Below are positions 42,990 through 52,829 of a stretch of DNA of 64,000 bases, in pieces. This stretch comes from Gemmatimonadota bacterium (lineage in GTDB: Bacteria; Gemmatimonadota; Gemmatimonadetes; Gemmatimonadales; GWC2-71-9): assembly GCA_025357945.1 (NCBI GenBank), contig JANYLJ010000011.1, positions 124,001-188,000 on the forward strand, in the 5' to 3' direction. The notes below the pieces were generated by a model. The model was given only the letters and a program-made list of their open reading frames with translations. It was not told the origin of the DNA and searched no databases. Position numbers and translations under genes: made by a program. The stretch's first letter is position 1; every line of letters starts with the position of its first letter.

Positions 42990-45770
42990 ATGCAGCGAAC
43001 GCTGTTGATCCTGGGGTTTTGTGCCGTCGCCGGTCCGGTGGCGGCACAGCAATCGGCCGCCAAGCCGGTCGTGGCAGCGCCGGCAACGCTGGTGAAGGGC
43101 GCGACGGTCGAGGGTGTGACCGAATTCACGCTGGCCAACGGGCTGCGAGTGCTGCTCTTTCCCGACGCCTCGAAGCCGACGACCACGGTAAACATCACCT
43201 ATCTCGTCGGCTCGCGATCGGAGGCGTACGGCGAGAGCGGGATGGCGCACCTGCTCGAGCACATGGTCTTCAAGGGGAGCACCAGGCATCGTAACATTCC
43301 GCAGGAACTGACCGAGCGCGGTGCCTCGCCGAACGGAAGCACGTGGTATGACCGCACCAACTACTTCGAGACGTTTCCGGCGAAGGAAGCCAACCTGCGT
43401 TGGGCGCTCGATCTCGAGGCCGACCGCATGGTGCACTCGTTCATCGCCAAGAAGGATCTGGAGAGCGAGATGACCGTGGTGCGCAACGAGTTCGAGGCGG
43501 GCGAGAACAATCCGCAGAACATCCTGGTGGAGCGAGTCCTGTCGACGGCGTTTCTCTGGCACAACTACGGCAAGAGCACCATCGGCCCGAAGTCTGACCT
43601 GGAGCACGTGCCGATCGAGCGGCTGCAGGGGTTCTACCACAAGTATTACCAACCCGACAACGCGGTGCTCGTGATCGCCGGGAAGTTTGATCCGGCCGTG
43701 GCGTTACGCCTGGTGCAACCGACGTTCGGCGTCGTCCCGCGCCCGCGGCGCGACGGTAACATGAAGATCTGGCCGACCTACACACTCGACCCGCCACAGG
43801 ACGGCGAACGGTTCGTCACGCTGCGTCGTGTGGGCGACGTGCAATCGATTGCAATGGCGTGGCACGTCCCGGCGGGCTCGCACCCGGATTTTGCGGCGAT
43901 CGAGGTGCTGTCCGAGGTGCTCGGCTCGCAGCCGACTGGTCGCCTGTACAAGGCGGTGGTCGAGACCAGGAAGGCATCGAGCGTCGCGGCGTTTGGCTAC
44001 CAGCTTCGTGAACCGGGTGTCGAGCTGGTCATCGCCGACGTGAAGAAGGAGGACGACGTCAACGCCGCGCGGCAGGCGATCGAACAGGCGATCGATTCGC
44101 TCCTCACCAAGGCACCGGCGACGAAGGAAGAGGTCGAGCGCGGGCAGGCGGCGCTCCTGAAGGGCATCAATCTCGGACTGACGAACTCGGAGCAGGTCGG
44201 GCTCGCCTTCTCCGAGTGGGCGGCGATGGGTGACTGGCGTCTTCTGTATATCGATCGCGACCGGATCAAGCAGGTCACGCCGGCGGACGTAATGCGCGTC
44301 GCGCGGGCGTACCTCAAGCCGTCGAACCGTACCACCGGCATCTTCATTCCCGACGCAACGCCCGATCGCGCCGAGATCCCGGCGACGCCGGCCGTCGCAG
44401 CGGTCGTGGCGAGTTACCGCGGGGACACCGCGCTCGTCGCGGGCGAGGCGTTCGATGCAAGTCCGGGAAATATCGACACGCGCACTCGCACGGGCCGACT
44501 CGCCGGCGGGCCCAAGTACGCGTTCCTCGTGAAGAAGACGCTTGGCAGCACGGTCAACGCGCGGGTCACACTCCACTTTGGCACGGCGCAGGCGTTGATG
44601 AACAAGGGAGCCGCGCCCGAGCTGGCCGGTGCCATGCTCATGCGTGGTACCGAGCGGCGCACGCGACAGCAGATGACCGACACGCTCAACCGCCTGCAGG
44701 CGCAGGTTGTTGTCGATGGCTCGGCCGCCACCGCGTTCGCGTCGATCACGGTCAAGCGGGAGCACTTCGCCGACGCGCTGCGGCTGGCCATCGAGATGCT
44801 GCGCCAGCCGAGCTTCGATGCCAAGGAGTTCGACCTGCTCAAGCAGGAAAACATTGCCAACCTCGAATCGCAGCGATCCGAACCGCAGATGCAGGCGATC
44901 ATCACGCTGCAACGCCACCTTTCGCCGTTCCCGAAGGGCCACCCGAACTACGTCGGCACGCTCGACGAACAACTTGCCGATCTGCAGGCCGCGACGCTCG
45001 ACCACGCGAAGGTCTTCTACCACGAGTTCTACGGCGCCTCGAACGGCGAGATCTCCGCCGTCGGTGATTTCGATCCCGACTCGGTACGCGCGATCCTGGG
45101 TGCGGGACTGGACGCCTGGAAGAGTCCGACGCCGTTCGTGCGGATTGCCCAGCCGTCGCGCACGAGCCAGCCGCTCAATGTCGCGCTCGAGACGCCAGAC
45201 AAGGCGAATTCGATGTTCGTTGCCGGCAAGGTCCTGCCGCTCAACGACATGTCGCCGGACTACCCCTCGCTCGTGCTCGCGAATTACTTGTTGGGGGGCG
45301 GCTTTCTGAACTCCCGCCTCGCCACGCGAATTCGGCAGCAGGACGGCTTGTCCTACGGCGTCGGGTCGCAGTTCACTGCGTCGGCGACGGATACGGCCGG
45401 CCAGTTCATGGCCTATGCGATCTATGCGCCGGAGAATCGGGACAAGCTGGAGAAAGCCTTTCAGGAGGAAATGGTCCGCGCGGCGAAGGATGGATTCACC
45501 CCGGAGGAAATCAGCAAGGCGAAGGAGGGGTGGACCGAAAGTCGCAAACTGAGTCGCGCTAGCGACGGCTCCCTGGCGAGCAGCCTCACCGCCAACCTGT
45601 TCCTCGGGCGGAGCTTCGCCAACGCAGCGGCGCTCGAGGCGAAGGTCAACGCCGTCACGGCGTCGCAACTGCACGCCGTGGTCGCGAAGTACCTTGATCC
45701 GGCCACGATGGCGGTGGTCAAGGCCGGCGATTTCGCGAAGAAAGGGGCGCCGCCGCCGCTCAAGCCGTAA
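42990..45770 (+). CDS. Secreted M16-family zinc peptidase, two-domain
   Basis: 926 aa with a signal peptide (MQRTLLILGFCAVAGPVAAQ). The inverted zinc motif HLLEH (in GMAHLLEHMVFKG) lies near residue 87, with the downstream Glu in EMTVVRNEFEAGEN. Two M16 repeats are fused: the first active, the second (about 500-900) lacking HxxEH. This is the pitrilysin/PqqL-like arrangement for degrading peptides in the periplasm. AGAGGG precedes the ATG. A hairpin follows the stop. Confidence 0.93.
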   Translation: MQRTLLILGFCAVAGPVAAQQSAAKPVVAAPATLVKGATVEGVTEFTLANGLRVLLFPDASKPTTTVNITYLVGSRSEAYGESGMAHLLEHMVFKGSTRHRNIPQELTERGASPNGSTWYDRTNYFETFPAKEANLRWALDLEADRMVHSFIAKKDLESEMTVVRNEFEAGENNPQNILVERVLSTAFLWHNYGKSTIGPKSDLEHVPIERLQGFYHKYYQPDNAVLVIAGKFDPAVALRLVQPTFGVVPRPRRDGNMKIWPTYTLDPPQDGERFVTLRRVGDVQSIAMAWHVPAGSHPDFAAIEVLSEVLGSQPTGRLYKAVVETRKASSVAAFGYQLREPGVELVIADVKKEDDVNAARQAIEQAIDSLLTKAPATKEEVERGQAALLKGINLGLTNSEQVGLAFSEWAAMGDWRLLYIDRDRIKQVTPADVMRVARAYLKPSNRTTGIFIPDATPDRAEIPATPAVAAVVASYRGDTALVAGEAFDASPGNIDTRTRTGRLAGGPKYAFLVKKTLGSTVNARVTLHFGTAQALMNKGAAPELAGAMLMRGTERRTRQQMTDTLNRLQAQVVVDGSAATAFASITVKREHFADALRLAIEMLRQPSFDAKEFDLLKQENIANLESQRSEPQMQAIITLQRHLSPFPKGHPNYVGTLDEQLADLQAATLDHAKVFYHEFYGASNGEISAVGDFDPDSVRAILGAGLDAWKSPTPFVRIAQPSRTSQPLNVALETPDKANSMFVAGKVLPLNDMSPDYPSLVLANYLLGGGFLNSRLATRIRQQDGLSYGVGSQFTASATDTAGQFMAYAIYAPENRDKLEKAFQEEMVRAAKDGFTPEEISKAKEGWTESRKLSRASDGSLASSLTANLFLGRSFANAAALEAKVNAVTASQLHAVVAKYLDPATMAVVKAGDFAKKGAPPPLKP

Positions 45771-45785
45771 CCCCGCTGGACCGGG

Positions 45786-45835
45786 TGTGATGCCCGGGGG
45801 CGGCCTGAGCGTCTCCCGGGTATCACATTCTTCCC
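45786..45835 (+). terminator. Hairpin after the M16 peptidase
   Basis: TGTGATGCCCGGG pairs with CCCGGGTATCACA (13 bp, one G-U), loop 16 bases, followed by TTCTTCCC. It is a probable terminator, or an attenuator before the short gene at 45847. Confidence 0.6.
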
Positions 45836-45846
45836 ACGAGGCTTTT

Positions 45847-46134
45847 GTGTCGAATGTCACCCGGTCCCTCCGCGCGCTCCTCCCGATCGTCGCGTGTGCG
45901 CTGAGCGTCACCGCGATCGCCGTTCCCTGCCGCGCAGGCGCGCAGATCGTCGCGACACCCGGCGCCTCGACAATGGCACCGGGGCCCCGTTTGCCGCTCG
46001 AACGTATTCCCTCTCGCGTCACGCTACGCGGCGAACGCGCCGCGGCCACGCGGGTCGCCCATCGTGATACGACATTCCGCATGTCCACGCTGGCCATCGT
46101 TCTCGCCGTCATCCTGCTGGTGATCCTCATCTAG
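45847..46134 (+). CDS. Small envelope protein with C-terminal transmembrane helix
   Basis: 95 aa from GTG 45847 (GAGG at 5 nt). A signal peptide (SLRALLPIVACALSVTAIAVPCRAGAQ) is followed by a Pro/Arg-rich stretch, and the last 17 residues (MSTLAIVLAVILLVILI) form a hydrophobic helix ending at the stop. No family is recognised. The tail-anchored look after a signal peptide is uncommon. Confidence 0.6.
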   Translation: MSNVTRSLRALLPIVACALSVTAIAVPCRAGAQIVATPGASTMAPGPRLPLERIPSRVTLRGERAAATRVAHRDTTFRMSTLAIVLAVILLVILI

Positions 46135-46223
46135 CACGGTGCCGCCCCGTGTGTGCGCCGGGCCACCCACCGGCGTCATGTCGGAGGCAGGATCACGCAT
46201 GGACCCAGCAAGGAGGAATACGC

Positions 46224-46805
46224 ATGCGCATCACATCAGGCCTGAGCATCTGCGCGATTATGGCCATAAGCACCCCGACCGCCGCGAACGCACAGATGTC
46301 GCTCGGCGTCAAGGGTGGCCTCTCGTTCGGCACCCTTTCCAACAAGTCGCCCGACTGGAAGAGTCGGACCGGATTCGCGGTCGGATTGGCGCTCGATCCC
46401 CACGCCAAGGTGATCGGCATCCAGCCCGAAGTGCTCTACGTCCAGAAGGGCGTCGAATTCGATGGCTCACCATCGTCATCGTCCGATGCACCGAAGCTGA
46501 GCTACATCGAGGTACCGGTGTTGCTGAAGGTCACGATTCCGACGCCGGGCGTTCAGCCGATGATCTACGCCGGCCCGTCGGTGATGTTCCGGCTGACCTG
46601 CTCGTTCGCGGGGGTCGACTGCAAGAACCTGGTGAAGAGCACGGACTACGGCGCGGTGCTCGGCGGTGGCCTCCGCTTCGGCGGCAAGCACGGCCTGACC
46701 GTTGAGGGCCGCTACACGTGGGGCCTCAAGGACATCAACGACCCCGGCGCCGGGGTGAAGCAGCAGACCCGGACATTCCTGCTCCTCGCCGGCGTGTCCT
46801 TCTAG
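46224..46805 (+). CDS. Outer-membrane beta-barrel protein (PorT-like)
   Basis: 193 aa from ATG 46224; AGGAGG lies 7 nt upstream. Signal peptide to NAQ, then MSLGVKGGLSFGTL and alternating strands (GIQPEVLYVQKGVEF, LSYIEVPVLLKV, PMIYAGPSVMFRL, GGGLRFGGKHGLTVEGRYTWGL), ending in Phe (LLLAGVSF) as in outer-membrane barrels recognised by the Bam system. It belongs to the OMP_b-brl_2 type; function unknown. Confidence 0.85.
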   Translation: MRITSGLSICAIMAISTPTAANAQMSLGVKGGLSFGTLSNKSPDWKSRTGFAVGLALDPHAKVIGIQPEVLYVQKGVEFDGSPSSSSDAPKLSYIEVPVLLKVTIPTPGVQPMIYAGPSVMFRLTCSFAGVDCKNLVKSTDYGAVLGGGLRFGGKHGLTVEGRYTWGLKDINDPGAGVKQQTRTFLLLAGVSF

Positions 46806-46827
46806 TCGGCACGAACGCCTCGTCACG

Positions 46828-46860
46828 CGCCCCGGGGGGGATCTTGCCCTCCGGGGCGTT
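46828..46860 (+). terminator. Terminator-like hairpin
   Basis: CGCCCCGGGGGG pairs with CCCTCCGGGGCG (12 bp, one G-U), loop GATCTTG, followed by TTGTG. It separates the beta-barrel gene from the efflux operon. Confidence 0.65.
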
Positions 46861-46959
46861 GTGCTGCCCAGGCTGGTCAATTCGCTGCGCCCGAACGGGG
46901 TTCGCTACTTTTCGCGCCGAACGCGTCGTCCATCCGTCATCCGTCCGTTGAGGCCACCT

Positions 46960-48099
46960 GTGCCCGCTGCGCCCCGAACCTCCGTTCACGCGACCGCGCT
47001 CGTGCTCGTCGTGCTCTCGCTGATCGTATCGTGCGCCAAGCCGCCGGCGCAGTCTCCGCCACCACCGACCGTGACGGTGGTGGCCGCCACGCCGGCGCGC
47101 GTCGCCGAGACAGCGGAATTTGCGGGCGAGGTGCAGGCGGTGCGCCGGGTCGAGGTGCGTTCGCCGGTCGCGGGTGTCATCGTTGGGCAGCCGATCGCCG
47201 AGGGCTCCCAGGTGGCCGCGGGCGACGTGTTATTCCGCATCGATCCGACCGTGTACGACGCGGCGTGGCGCGGGGCACAAGCGCGACTGGCGCAGGCGCA
47301 GGCGCGATTCGACAACAGCAGCCGGGCCCTGGCGCGCCTCCGGCCGTTGCTCGCGGAACACGCGGTGGCACAGCGTGATGTCGACGACGCCGAAGCGGCG
47401 GACGCCCAGGCCCGCGCGGCGGTCGATGAGGCCAAGGCATCCGTGGATCGGGCGCGCAAGGACCTGAACGACGCCACGATCAAGGCGGAAATCGCCGGAC
47501 GCGTCGGTATCGCCCGCCTCATGCTCGGAGCGCGCGTCACCGGGCCGGCCGACCTGTTGACAACGATCGACGTGCTGGATCCGGTCCGCGTCACGTTCCG
47601 TCCGTCCATGCAGCAGGTCCTTGCCTGGCGTCGCGACCCGCGCGCCACGCTGGCGTTGCGGGCGGGCGGGTCTGCCCGCGTCCACATCGTCCTGCCCGAC
47701 GGTGTGGAGTACCCCGAATCGGCCAGGATCGACTTCGTCGCACCGGTCGTGGATTCTGCGACGGGTACCCAGGCGTTCCGGGCGGAAGTGCCCAATCACC
47801 AGCACCTGCTCGTGCCGGGACAGTTCGTGCGTGTTCGCGTCGAAGGGCTCGTGCGCGACGGCGCGATCCTGATCCCGCAGCGCGCCGTCATCCAGTCGCT
47901 CGGCCGGCAATCGGTGTACGTGCTGGGGGCGGGCGACACGGTGCGGAGCCGCGACGTTCGCGCAACCGCGTGGGTGGGCGAGCGCTGGTTGATCGACTCC
48001 GGCCTGGTCGCGGGCGATCGGGTCGTGGTGGACGGCGTGCAAAAGGTGCGCCCGGGCGGCGTCGCGAAGCCCACGCCGCCGGCGGCGAGGACGCCGTGA
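46960..48099 (+). CDS. RND efflux periplasmic adaptor (membrane fusion protein)
   Basis: 379 aa lipoprotein from GTG 46960 (GAGG at 6 nt); lipobox LIVSCAK. AcrA/MexA-type order: barrel-sandwich half (VRSPVAGVIVGQPIAEGSQVAAGDVLFRIDP), alpha-hairpin (about 95-160, Ala/Arg-rich), second lipoyl half (ATIKAEIAGRVGIARLMLGARV), beta-barrel and membrane-proximal domain. It overlaps the pump gene by 4 nt. The substrate cannot be read from sequence. Confidence 0.94.
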   Translation: MPAAPRTSVHATALVLVVLSLIVSCAKPPAQSPPPPTVTVVAATPARVAETAEFAGEVQAVRRVEVRSPVAGVIVGQPIAEGSQVAAGDVLFRIDPTVYDAAWRGAQARLAQAQARFDNSSRALARLRPLLAEHAVAQRDVDDAEAADAQARAAVDEAKASVDRARKDLNDATIKAEIAGRVGIARLMLGARVTGPADLLTTIDVLDPVRVTFRPSMQQVLAWRRDPRATLALRAGGSARVHIVLPDGVEYPESARIDFVAPVVDSATGTQAFRAEVPNHQHLLVPGQFVRVRVEGLVRDGAILIPQRAVIQSLGRQSVYVLGAGDTVRSRDVRATAWVGERWLIDSGLVAGDRVVVDGVQKVRPGGVAKPTPPAARTP

Positions 48100-51000
48100 G
48101 CGCACACCCGCCGCCGGTGGCGCCAGACGACATCAAGTACTTCTTCATCCGCCGTCCGGTGATGGCGGGTGTGATTGCGATCGTGATCACGGTGCTGGGG
48201 CTGGTGTCGCTGCAATACCTCCCGGTCAATCGCTACCCCTCGATCACGCCGCCATCGATCCGCATTACGGCGGCCTACCCTGGTGCGACGGCAGCGGTGG
48301 TCGCGAGTTCGGTCGCCGCACCGATCGAACAGCAGCTCTCCGGATTGCGGAGCTTGCTGTACTTCAAGTCGTCGAATTCCAGCGACGGCTCGATGAGCCT
48401 CCAGGTGTTCTTCGACATCTCACGCGACCAGGACCTCGCCGCCGTCGACGTGCAGAACGCGGTCAAGCGGGCCGAGCCGCAGCTGCCGGGTGAGGTGACC
48501 CGCAACGGCGTCGTCGTCACGAAAGCGCAGACCGACATCCTCCTCGTCGCGGCGCTCTCCTCGGATGACCCGCGCTACGACGCAAACTACCTCACGAACT
48601 ACGCCACGCTGTACGTGGCGGACGAGGTGAAACGCCTGCCCGGCGTCGGCGACGCCACCGTGTTCGGTGGCGGTCAGTTCGCCATGTTGTTGCGCCTCGA
48701 TCCGGAGCGGATGTCGCAACTCGGGCTCACCGTGGAAGACGTTGCGGCGGCGGTGCGTGAGCAGAACGCGCCGGCGCCAGCGGGGCGAATCGGCCGGGAG
48801 CCGGCGCCGCCGGGCACCGAGTTCACGCTGCCGGTCACCGCCCTGGGTCGGCTCGAGACGGTTGACCAGTTCAAGGGAATCATCGTCCGCGCCCGCCCGG
48901 ATGGATCGGTGGTCCACCTGAGCGACATCGCGAACGTCACACTGGGGGGCCAAAGCGCCGACCTTGAGGGGCGACTCAACGGCAAGCCGACGACATTCTT
49001 CCTCCTGTACCTGCAGCCCGGCGCCAACGCCCTTCGAGTCAAGCAGGAGTTGGTAACCCGGCTCGACGAGCTGCAGAAGGCGTTCCCGCCGGGGATCCGC
49101 TGGTCGGTGCCGTTCGACACCACGCCGTTCATCGCGTCGTCGATCACGGAGGTCACCAAGACGCTGCTCGAGGCGATGGCCCTGGTGACTCTGGTGGTCT
49201 TCCTCTTCCTGCAGAGCTGGCGAGCCACCCTGATCCCGGTGCTGGCCGTGCCGGTGTCGGTGATCGGCACGTTTGTCGGCCTGCTCGCACTCGGCTTTTC
49301 GGTCAACGTGCTGACGCTCTTCGGCCTGGTGCTCGCGATCGGCATCGTGGTGGACGACGCGATCGTCGTGATCGAAAATGTCGAACGGATCATGAATGAC
49401 GAAGGCCTCGACGCGCGGCACGCCGCGGACAAGGCGATGCAACAGGTGGCCGGCGCGCTGGTGGCGATCGTCCTGTCGCTCTGCGCTGTGTTCATCCCGG
49501 TGGCGTTCCTCGGTGGGATCACCGGGTCGATGTTCCGCCAGTTCGCGGTCACGATCGTGATCGCCGTGGTGCTCTCCGGGATTGTCGCCCTGACCTTGAC
49601 TCCGGCGCTCTGTGCGGCGCTGCTCAAGGACTCACCCGAGCACGCCGAGCACGGCCGCTTCTTCACCGTGTTCAATCGGTTCTTTGACCGGCTGCGCGGC
49701 GGGTACGTCGGCAGCGTCGACGGCGTGTTGCGCCGGCCACGGGCGTTCCTCGCGGCGTTCGCCGTGATCCTGGCGCTGATTGTCGTGTTGTATCGCCACG
49801 TCCCGACCGGGTTCCTCCCCACCGAAGACAAGGGCTTCTTTGTCGTCGCCGCACAGCTGCCGAGCGGTGCGTCGCTGCAGCGCACGCGCGCCGTCGTGCA
49901 ACAACTCGAGCAGATCCTGCACCAGGACAAGGGCGTTCGGTCGACGGTGGCGCTGGTTGGTCTCGACATCCTCGCGTCGGCCAACCAGCCCAACTCTGCC
50001 GTGATCTTCGTCGGGCTCCAGCCGTGGGACGAGCGCGGCACGAACGAAACCGCCGACGCAATCCTCAAGCGGGTCAACGGCGCCTTGTACGGCATGCCCG
50101 ACGCGCTCGCGTTCGGCTTTAATTTCCCGGAAATTCCCGGCCTCGGCACCACGTCCGGCCTGGAGCTCAACCTGCAGGCGCGCGCCGGACAGAGCGTCGG
50201 GGAATTCAACGAACAGGTCAGCACCTTCATGCAGTCCCTCGCGAAGCAGCCGGAGGTGGTGGGTGGGGCGACGACGTTCCGGATCGACGCGCCGCAGATC
50301 TTTCTCAATGTGGATCGCGACGCCGTCAAGGCGCACAACGTCAAGTTGGGGACGCTGTTCCTGACGCTGCAGACGATGCTCTCCACGCTGTACATCAATG
50401 ACTTCAACTTGTTCGGTCGGACCTATCGCGTGCAGGCAGAGGCGGCGCCGGAGTTTCGGCGGTCCCCCGACGACATCGGGCGGCTGTACGTGCGCAGTGA
50501 TGATGGCCAGATGATTCCGATCTCGACGCTTGCCCGCCCGGAGTTCCGGACCGGGCCGAGCGTGCTGTCGCGCTTCAACGGGTTCACGTCGGCACTCGTG
50601 ACCGCGCAGCCATCCCCCGGTCACAGCTCGGGCCAGATGCTCGCCGCCGTCGAACAATTGATCGACCGCGACTTCGCCAGCAAGGGGGTCGGTTATGCCT
50701 ACAGCGGGCAATCGTTCCAGGAGAAGGTATCGAGCGGGCAGGGGGGACTGATCTTCGGCCTGGGCATCATGCTGGTGTTCCTGGTGCTTGCCGCGCAGTA
50801 CGAGAGCTGGAGCATTCCGTTCGCCGTGCTCTTCGGGCTTCCCTTCGGGGCCCTCGGCGCATTGATCGGCGTCTGGTTGCGCGGCATGCCCGACGACATC
50901 TACTTCCAGGTCGCGCTGATCACGGTGATCGGCCTGGCCGCCAAGAACGCCATCCTGATCGTCGAATTTGCGACGACGCTCCGCCACCGCGGTCTCTCGG

Positions 51001-51254
51001 TGATGGACGCTGCCCGCGAAGCGGCGCGGGAACGGTTCCGTCCGATTCTGATGACCTCGCTCGCCTTCATCTTCGGTGTGTCGCCACTCCTGCTCGCCGG
51101 CGGCGCTGGCGCGCAGAGCCGGCATTCGCTCGGTACCGGCGTGTTTTTTGGCATGCTGATCGCGACGAGCGTAGGCATTTTCTTCATTCCGCTGTTCTTC
51201 ACCGTGATCCGCAGGCTCTCGGAGCCAAGACGCGTGACCGAGGAACGGCGATGA
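48096..51254 (+). CDS. RND-family inner-membrane efflux pump (HAE1 type)
   Basis: 1052 aa from GTG 48096, overlapping the adaptor stop (GTGA). AcrB-like: FFIRRPVMAGVIAIVITVLGL at the N-terminus, twelve transmembrane segments in two halves, and the proton-relay pair VVDDAIVVIENVERI in TM4. PIEQQLSGLRSLLYFKSSNSSDGS and FNFPEIPGLGTTSGLEL lie in the porter domain. HAE1 pumps export hydrophobic drugs or metabolites with proton import. It overlaps the outer-membrane gene by 4 nt. Confidence 0.96.
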   Translation: MSAHPPPVAPDDIKYFFIRRPVMAGVIAIVITVLGLVSLQYLPVNRYPSITPPSIRITAAYPGATAAVVASSVAAPIEQQLSGLRSLLYFKSSNSSDGSMSLQVFFDISRDQDLAAVDVQNAVKRAEPQLPGEVTRNGVVVTKAQTDILLVAALSSDDPRYDANYLTNYATLYVADEVKRLPGVGDATVFGGGQFAMLLRLDPERMSQLGLTVEDVAAAVREQNAPAPAGRIGREPAPPGTEFTLPVTALGRLETVDQFKGIIVRARPDGSVVHLSDIANVTLGGQSADLEGRLNGKPTTFFLLYLQPGANALRVKQELVTRLDELQKAFPPGIRWSVPFDTTPFIASSITEVTKTLLEAMALVTLVVFLFLQSWRATLIPVLAVPVSVIGTFVGLLALGFSVNVLTLFGLVLAIGIVVDDAIVVIENVERIMNDEGLDARHAADKAMQQVAGALVAIVLSLCAVFIPVAFLGGITGSMFRQFAVTIVIAVVLSGIVALTLTPALCAALLKDSPEHAEHGRFFTVFNRFFDRLRGGYVGSVDGVLRRPRAFLAAFAVILALIVVLYRHVPTGFLPTEDKGFFVVAAQLPSGASLQRTRAVVQQLEQILHQDKGVRSTVALVGLDILASANQPNSAVIFVGLQPWDERGTNETADAILKRVNGALYGMPDALAFGFNFPEIPGLGTTSGLELNLQARAGQSVGEFNEQVSTFMQSLAKQPEVVGGATTFRIDAPQIFLNVDRDAVKAHNVKLGTLFLTLQTMLSTLYINDFNLFGRTYRVQAEAAPEFRRSPDDIGRLYVRSDDGQMIPISTLARPEFRTGPSVLSRFNGFTSALVTAQPSPGHSSGQMLAAVEQLIDRDFASKGVGYAYSGQSFQEKVSSGQGGLIFGLGIMLVFLVLAAQYESWSIPFAVLFGLPFGALGALIGVWLRGMPDDIYFQVALITVIGLAAKNAILIVEFATTLRHRGLSVMDAAREAARERFRPILMTSLAFIFGVSPLLLAGGAGAQSRHSLGTGVFFGMLIATSVGIFFIPLFFTVIRRLSEPRRVTEERR

Positions 51255-52762
51255 GCCGTGAGCCCGCGTTGCCAGGCTCGGCGCCGTTGCCCGCGGATCG
51301 CGCCGAGGGTACCGTCAGCGGCGCATGGCTCATGGCGTTGTTGCTGAGCGGTTGTGCGTTCACGCCAGGCTACAACGCGCCCAGGGTAGTCCCCCCATCG
51401 GCGAGCGTGGCGACCGCCGCGACGACGAATGCCCCGTTGTTCGACTCGCTCGCCCGGGCCGGGCAGCTTGCGGCGCCGCTGCCACCCGGTGCCATGTTCG
51501 ACGCCACTGGCGCTCTGGCGCTCGCCTGGCTCGACGTGATGCGCGACACGACCCTCGTGCGATTGGTTCGGACGGCGCTTCAGGACAATCAGGAGATCCA
51601 CGGCGCGATCGCGCGGGTCAATGAGTACCGCGCCATTGCCGGTTCCGCGCGGAGTCACCTCCTGCCGGAGCTCGATGCCAACGCGTCCGTGAGCACGAAT
51701 CAGGTCGTCTTCGGCGGGTCGCCGCCGACGGCGTATCGCGCCGTCCGCGCGACCGCCGACCTGCAGTGGGAGCTCGACTTCTGGGGGCGGATTCGCAAGG
51801 GTGTCGCCGCGTCCGAGGCGGACCTGGCAGCGCGATCCAGCGATGAGCAGGCGATCGCGCTGACCCTCGTCGCGGATGTGGCCAATGCGTACCTCGAATT
51901 GCTCGAGGCGCGCGAGGATCGTGAGCTCGCACAACGTGCGCTGGCGTCGAGACAGGCCACGCTCGGCCTCGCGCGCCAGCGCTTCGCCCAGGGTGTGATC
52001 TCCGAGCTCGATGTGAGGCAGTTCGAGGCAGATGTGGCCGGCGCTGCCTCGAGCGTTGCCCAGTTCACCCGCGTCGCGTCGCAGCAGGAGCACGCCTTGT
52101 CGCTGCTGCTTGGGCACCCACCGGGCCCGCTGGCGGGCGGCGGGACGCTGGACGGCGCGATCACCGCTGCCGCTGTTCCGGATTCGATTCCAGCGGCGAT
52201 GCTGCTGCGGCGCCCCGACGTCATGAGCGCCGAGCGGGCACTGGCCGCGGAACAGGCACGCATCGGCGCGACACGCGCGGCGATCCTGCCGCGGTTTCTC
52301 ATCACCGGCGATTACGGCCGGCAAGCGCCGAACGCGGCCGACCTTTTTGGCTCCGATCATGAGATCTACACGCTGCAACTTGGCGTCTCAGTACCGCTGT
52401 TCGCCGGCGGCCGCGCTGCCTCCGAGTTGGCGGCCGCCCGCGCCCGAATCGATCAAGCGCGGGCTCGCTACGAGCAGGTGGTGTTGCGGGCGCTCAGTGA
52501 AGCGGCCGATGCACTGGTGGGCGTTCGCAGCGATCGCGAGCAACTGGCTGCGCTGACTGCCCAGGCCAACGCGTTGCGCCAGGCGTATCGCCTCGCCGAG
52601 CGGCGGTACCAGGGTGGCATCGCCAGCTATCTCGAGGTGCTGGAGGCACAGCGTGGGCTCTTCGCTTCGGAATTGGCGGTCACCCAGGGCCGCCGCGTCT
52701 ATCTGGAGGCGACGGTGCGGCTGTACCAGGCGCTCGGCGGACGGTGGACCGGCGCACCATGA
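51251..52762 (+). CDS. Outer-membrane efflux lipoprotein (TolC/NodT type)
   Basis: 503 aa, lipobox ALLLSGCAF followed by TPGYNAPRV. Two OEP repeats give the TolC barrel and coiled-coil tunnel; DLQWELDFWGRIRKGVAASEADL and AERRYQGGIASYLEVLEAQRGLF are hallmarks. It completes the tripartite pump and overlaps the pump gene (ATGA). The first ~25 residues before the signal (MSREPALPGSAPLPADRAEG) are unusual, and their first 15 bases recur at 54547, so the 5' end may derive from a repeat. Confidence 0.94.
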   Translation: MSREPALPGSAPLPADRAEGTVSGAWLMALLLSGCAFTPGYNAPRVVPPSASVATAATTNAPLFDSLARAGQLAAPLPPGAMFDATGALALAWLDVMRDTTLVRLVRTALQDNQEIHGAIARVNEYRAIAGSARSHLLPELDANASVSTNQVVFGGSPPTAYRAVRATADLQWELDFWGRIRKGVAASEADLAARSSDEQAIALTLVADVANAYLELLEAREDRELAQRALASRQATLGLARQRFAQGVISELDVRQFEADVAGAASSVAQFTRVASQQEHALSLLLGHPPGPLAGGGTLDGAITAAAVPDSIPAAMLLRRPDVMSAERALAAEQARIGATRAAILPRFLITGDYGRQAPNAADLFGSDHEIYTLQLGVSVPLFAGGRAASELAAARARIDQARARYEQVVLRALSEAADALVGVRSDREQLAALTAQANALRQAYRLAERRYQGGIASYLEVLEAQRGLFASELAVTQGRRVYLEATVRLYQALGGRWTGAP

Positions 52763-52829
52763 CATTCCCTGTCCGGGACCTCATTATTAGGTGCTTTTCA
52801 CAACCGACTCACGGACCACGGAGTTTGCC

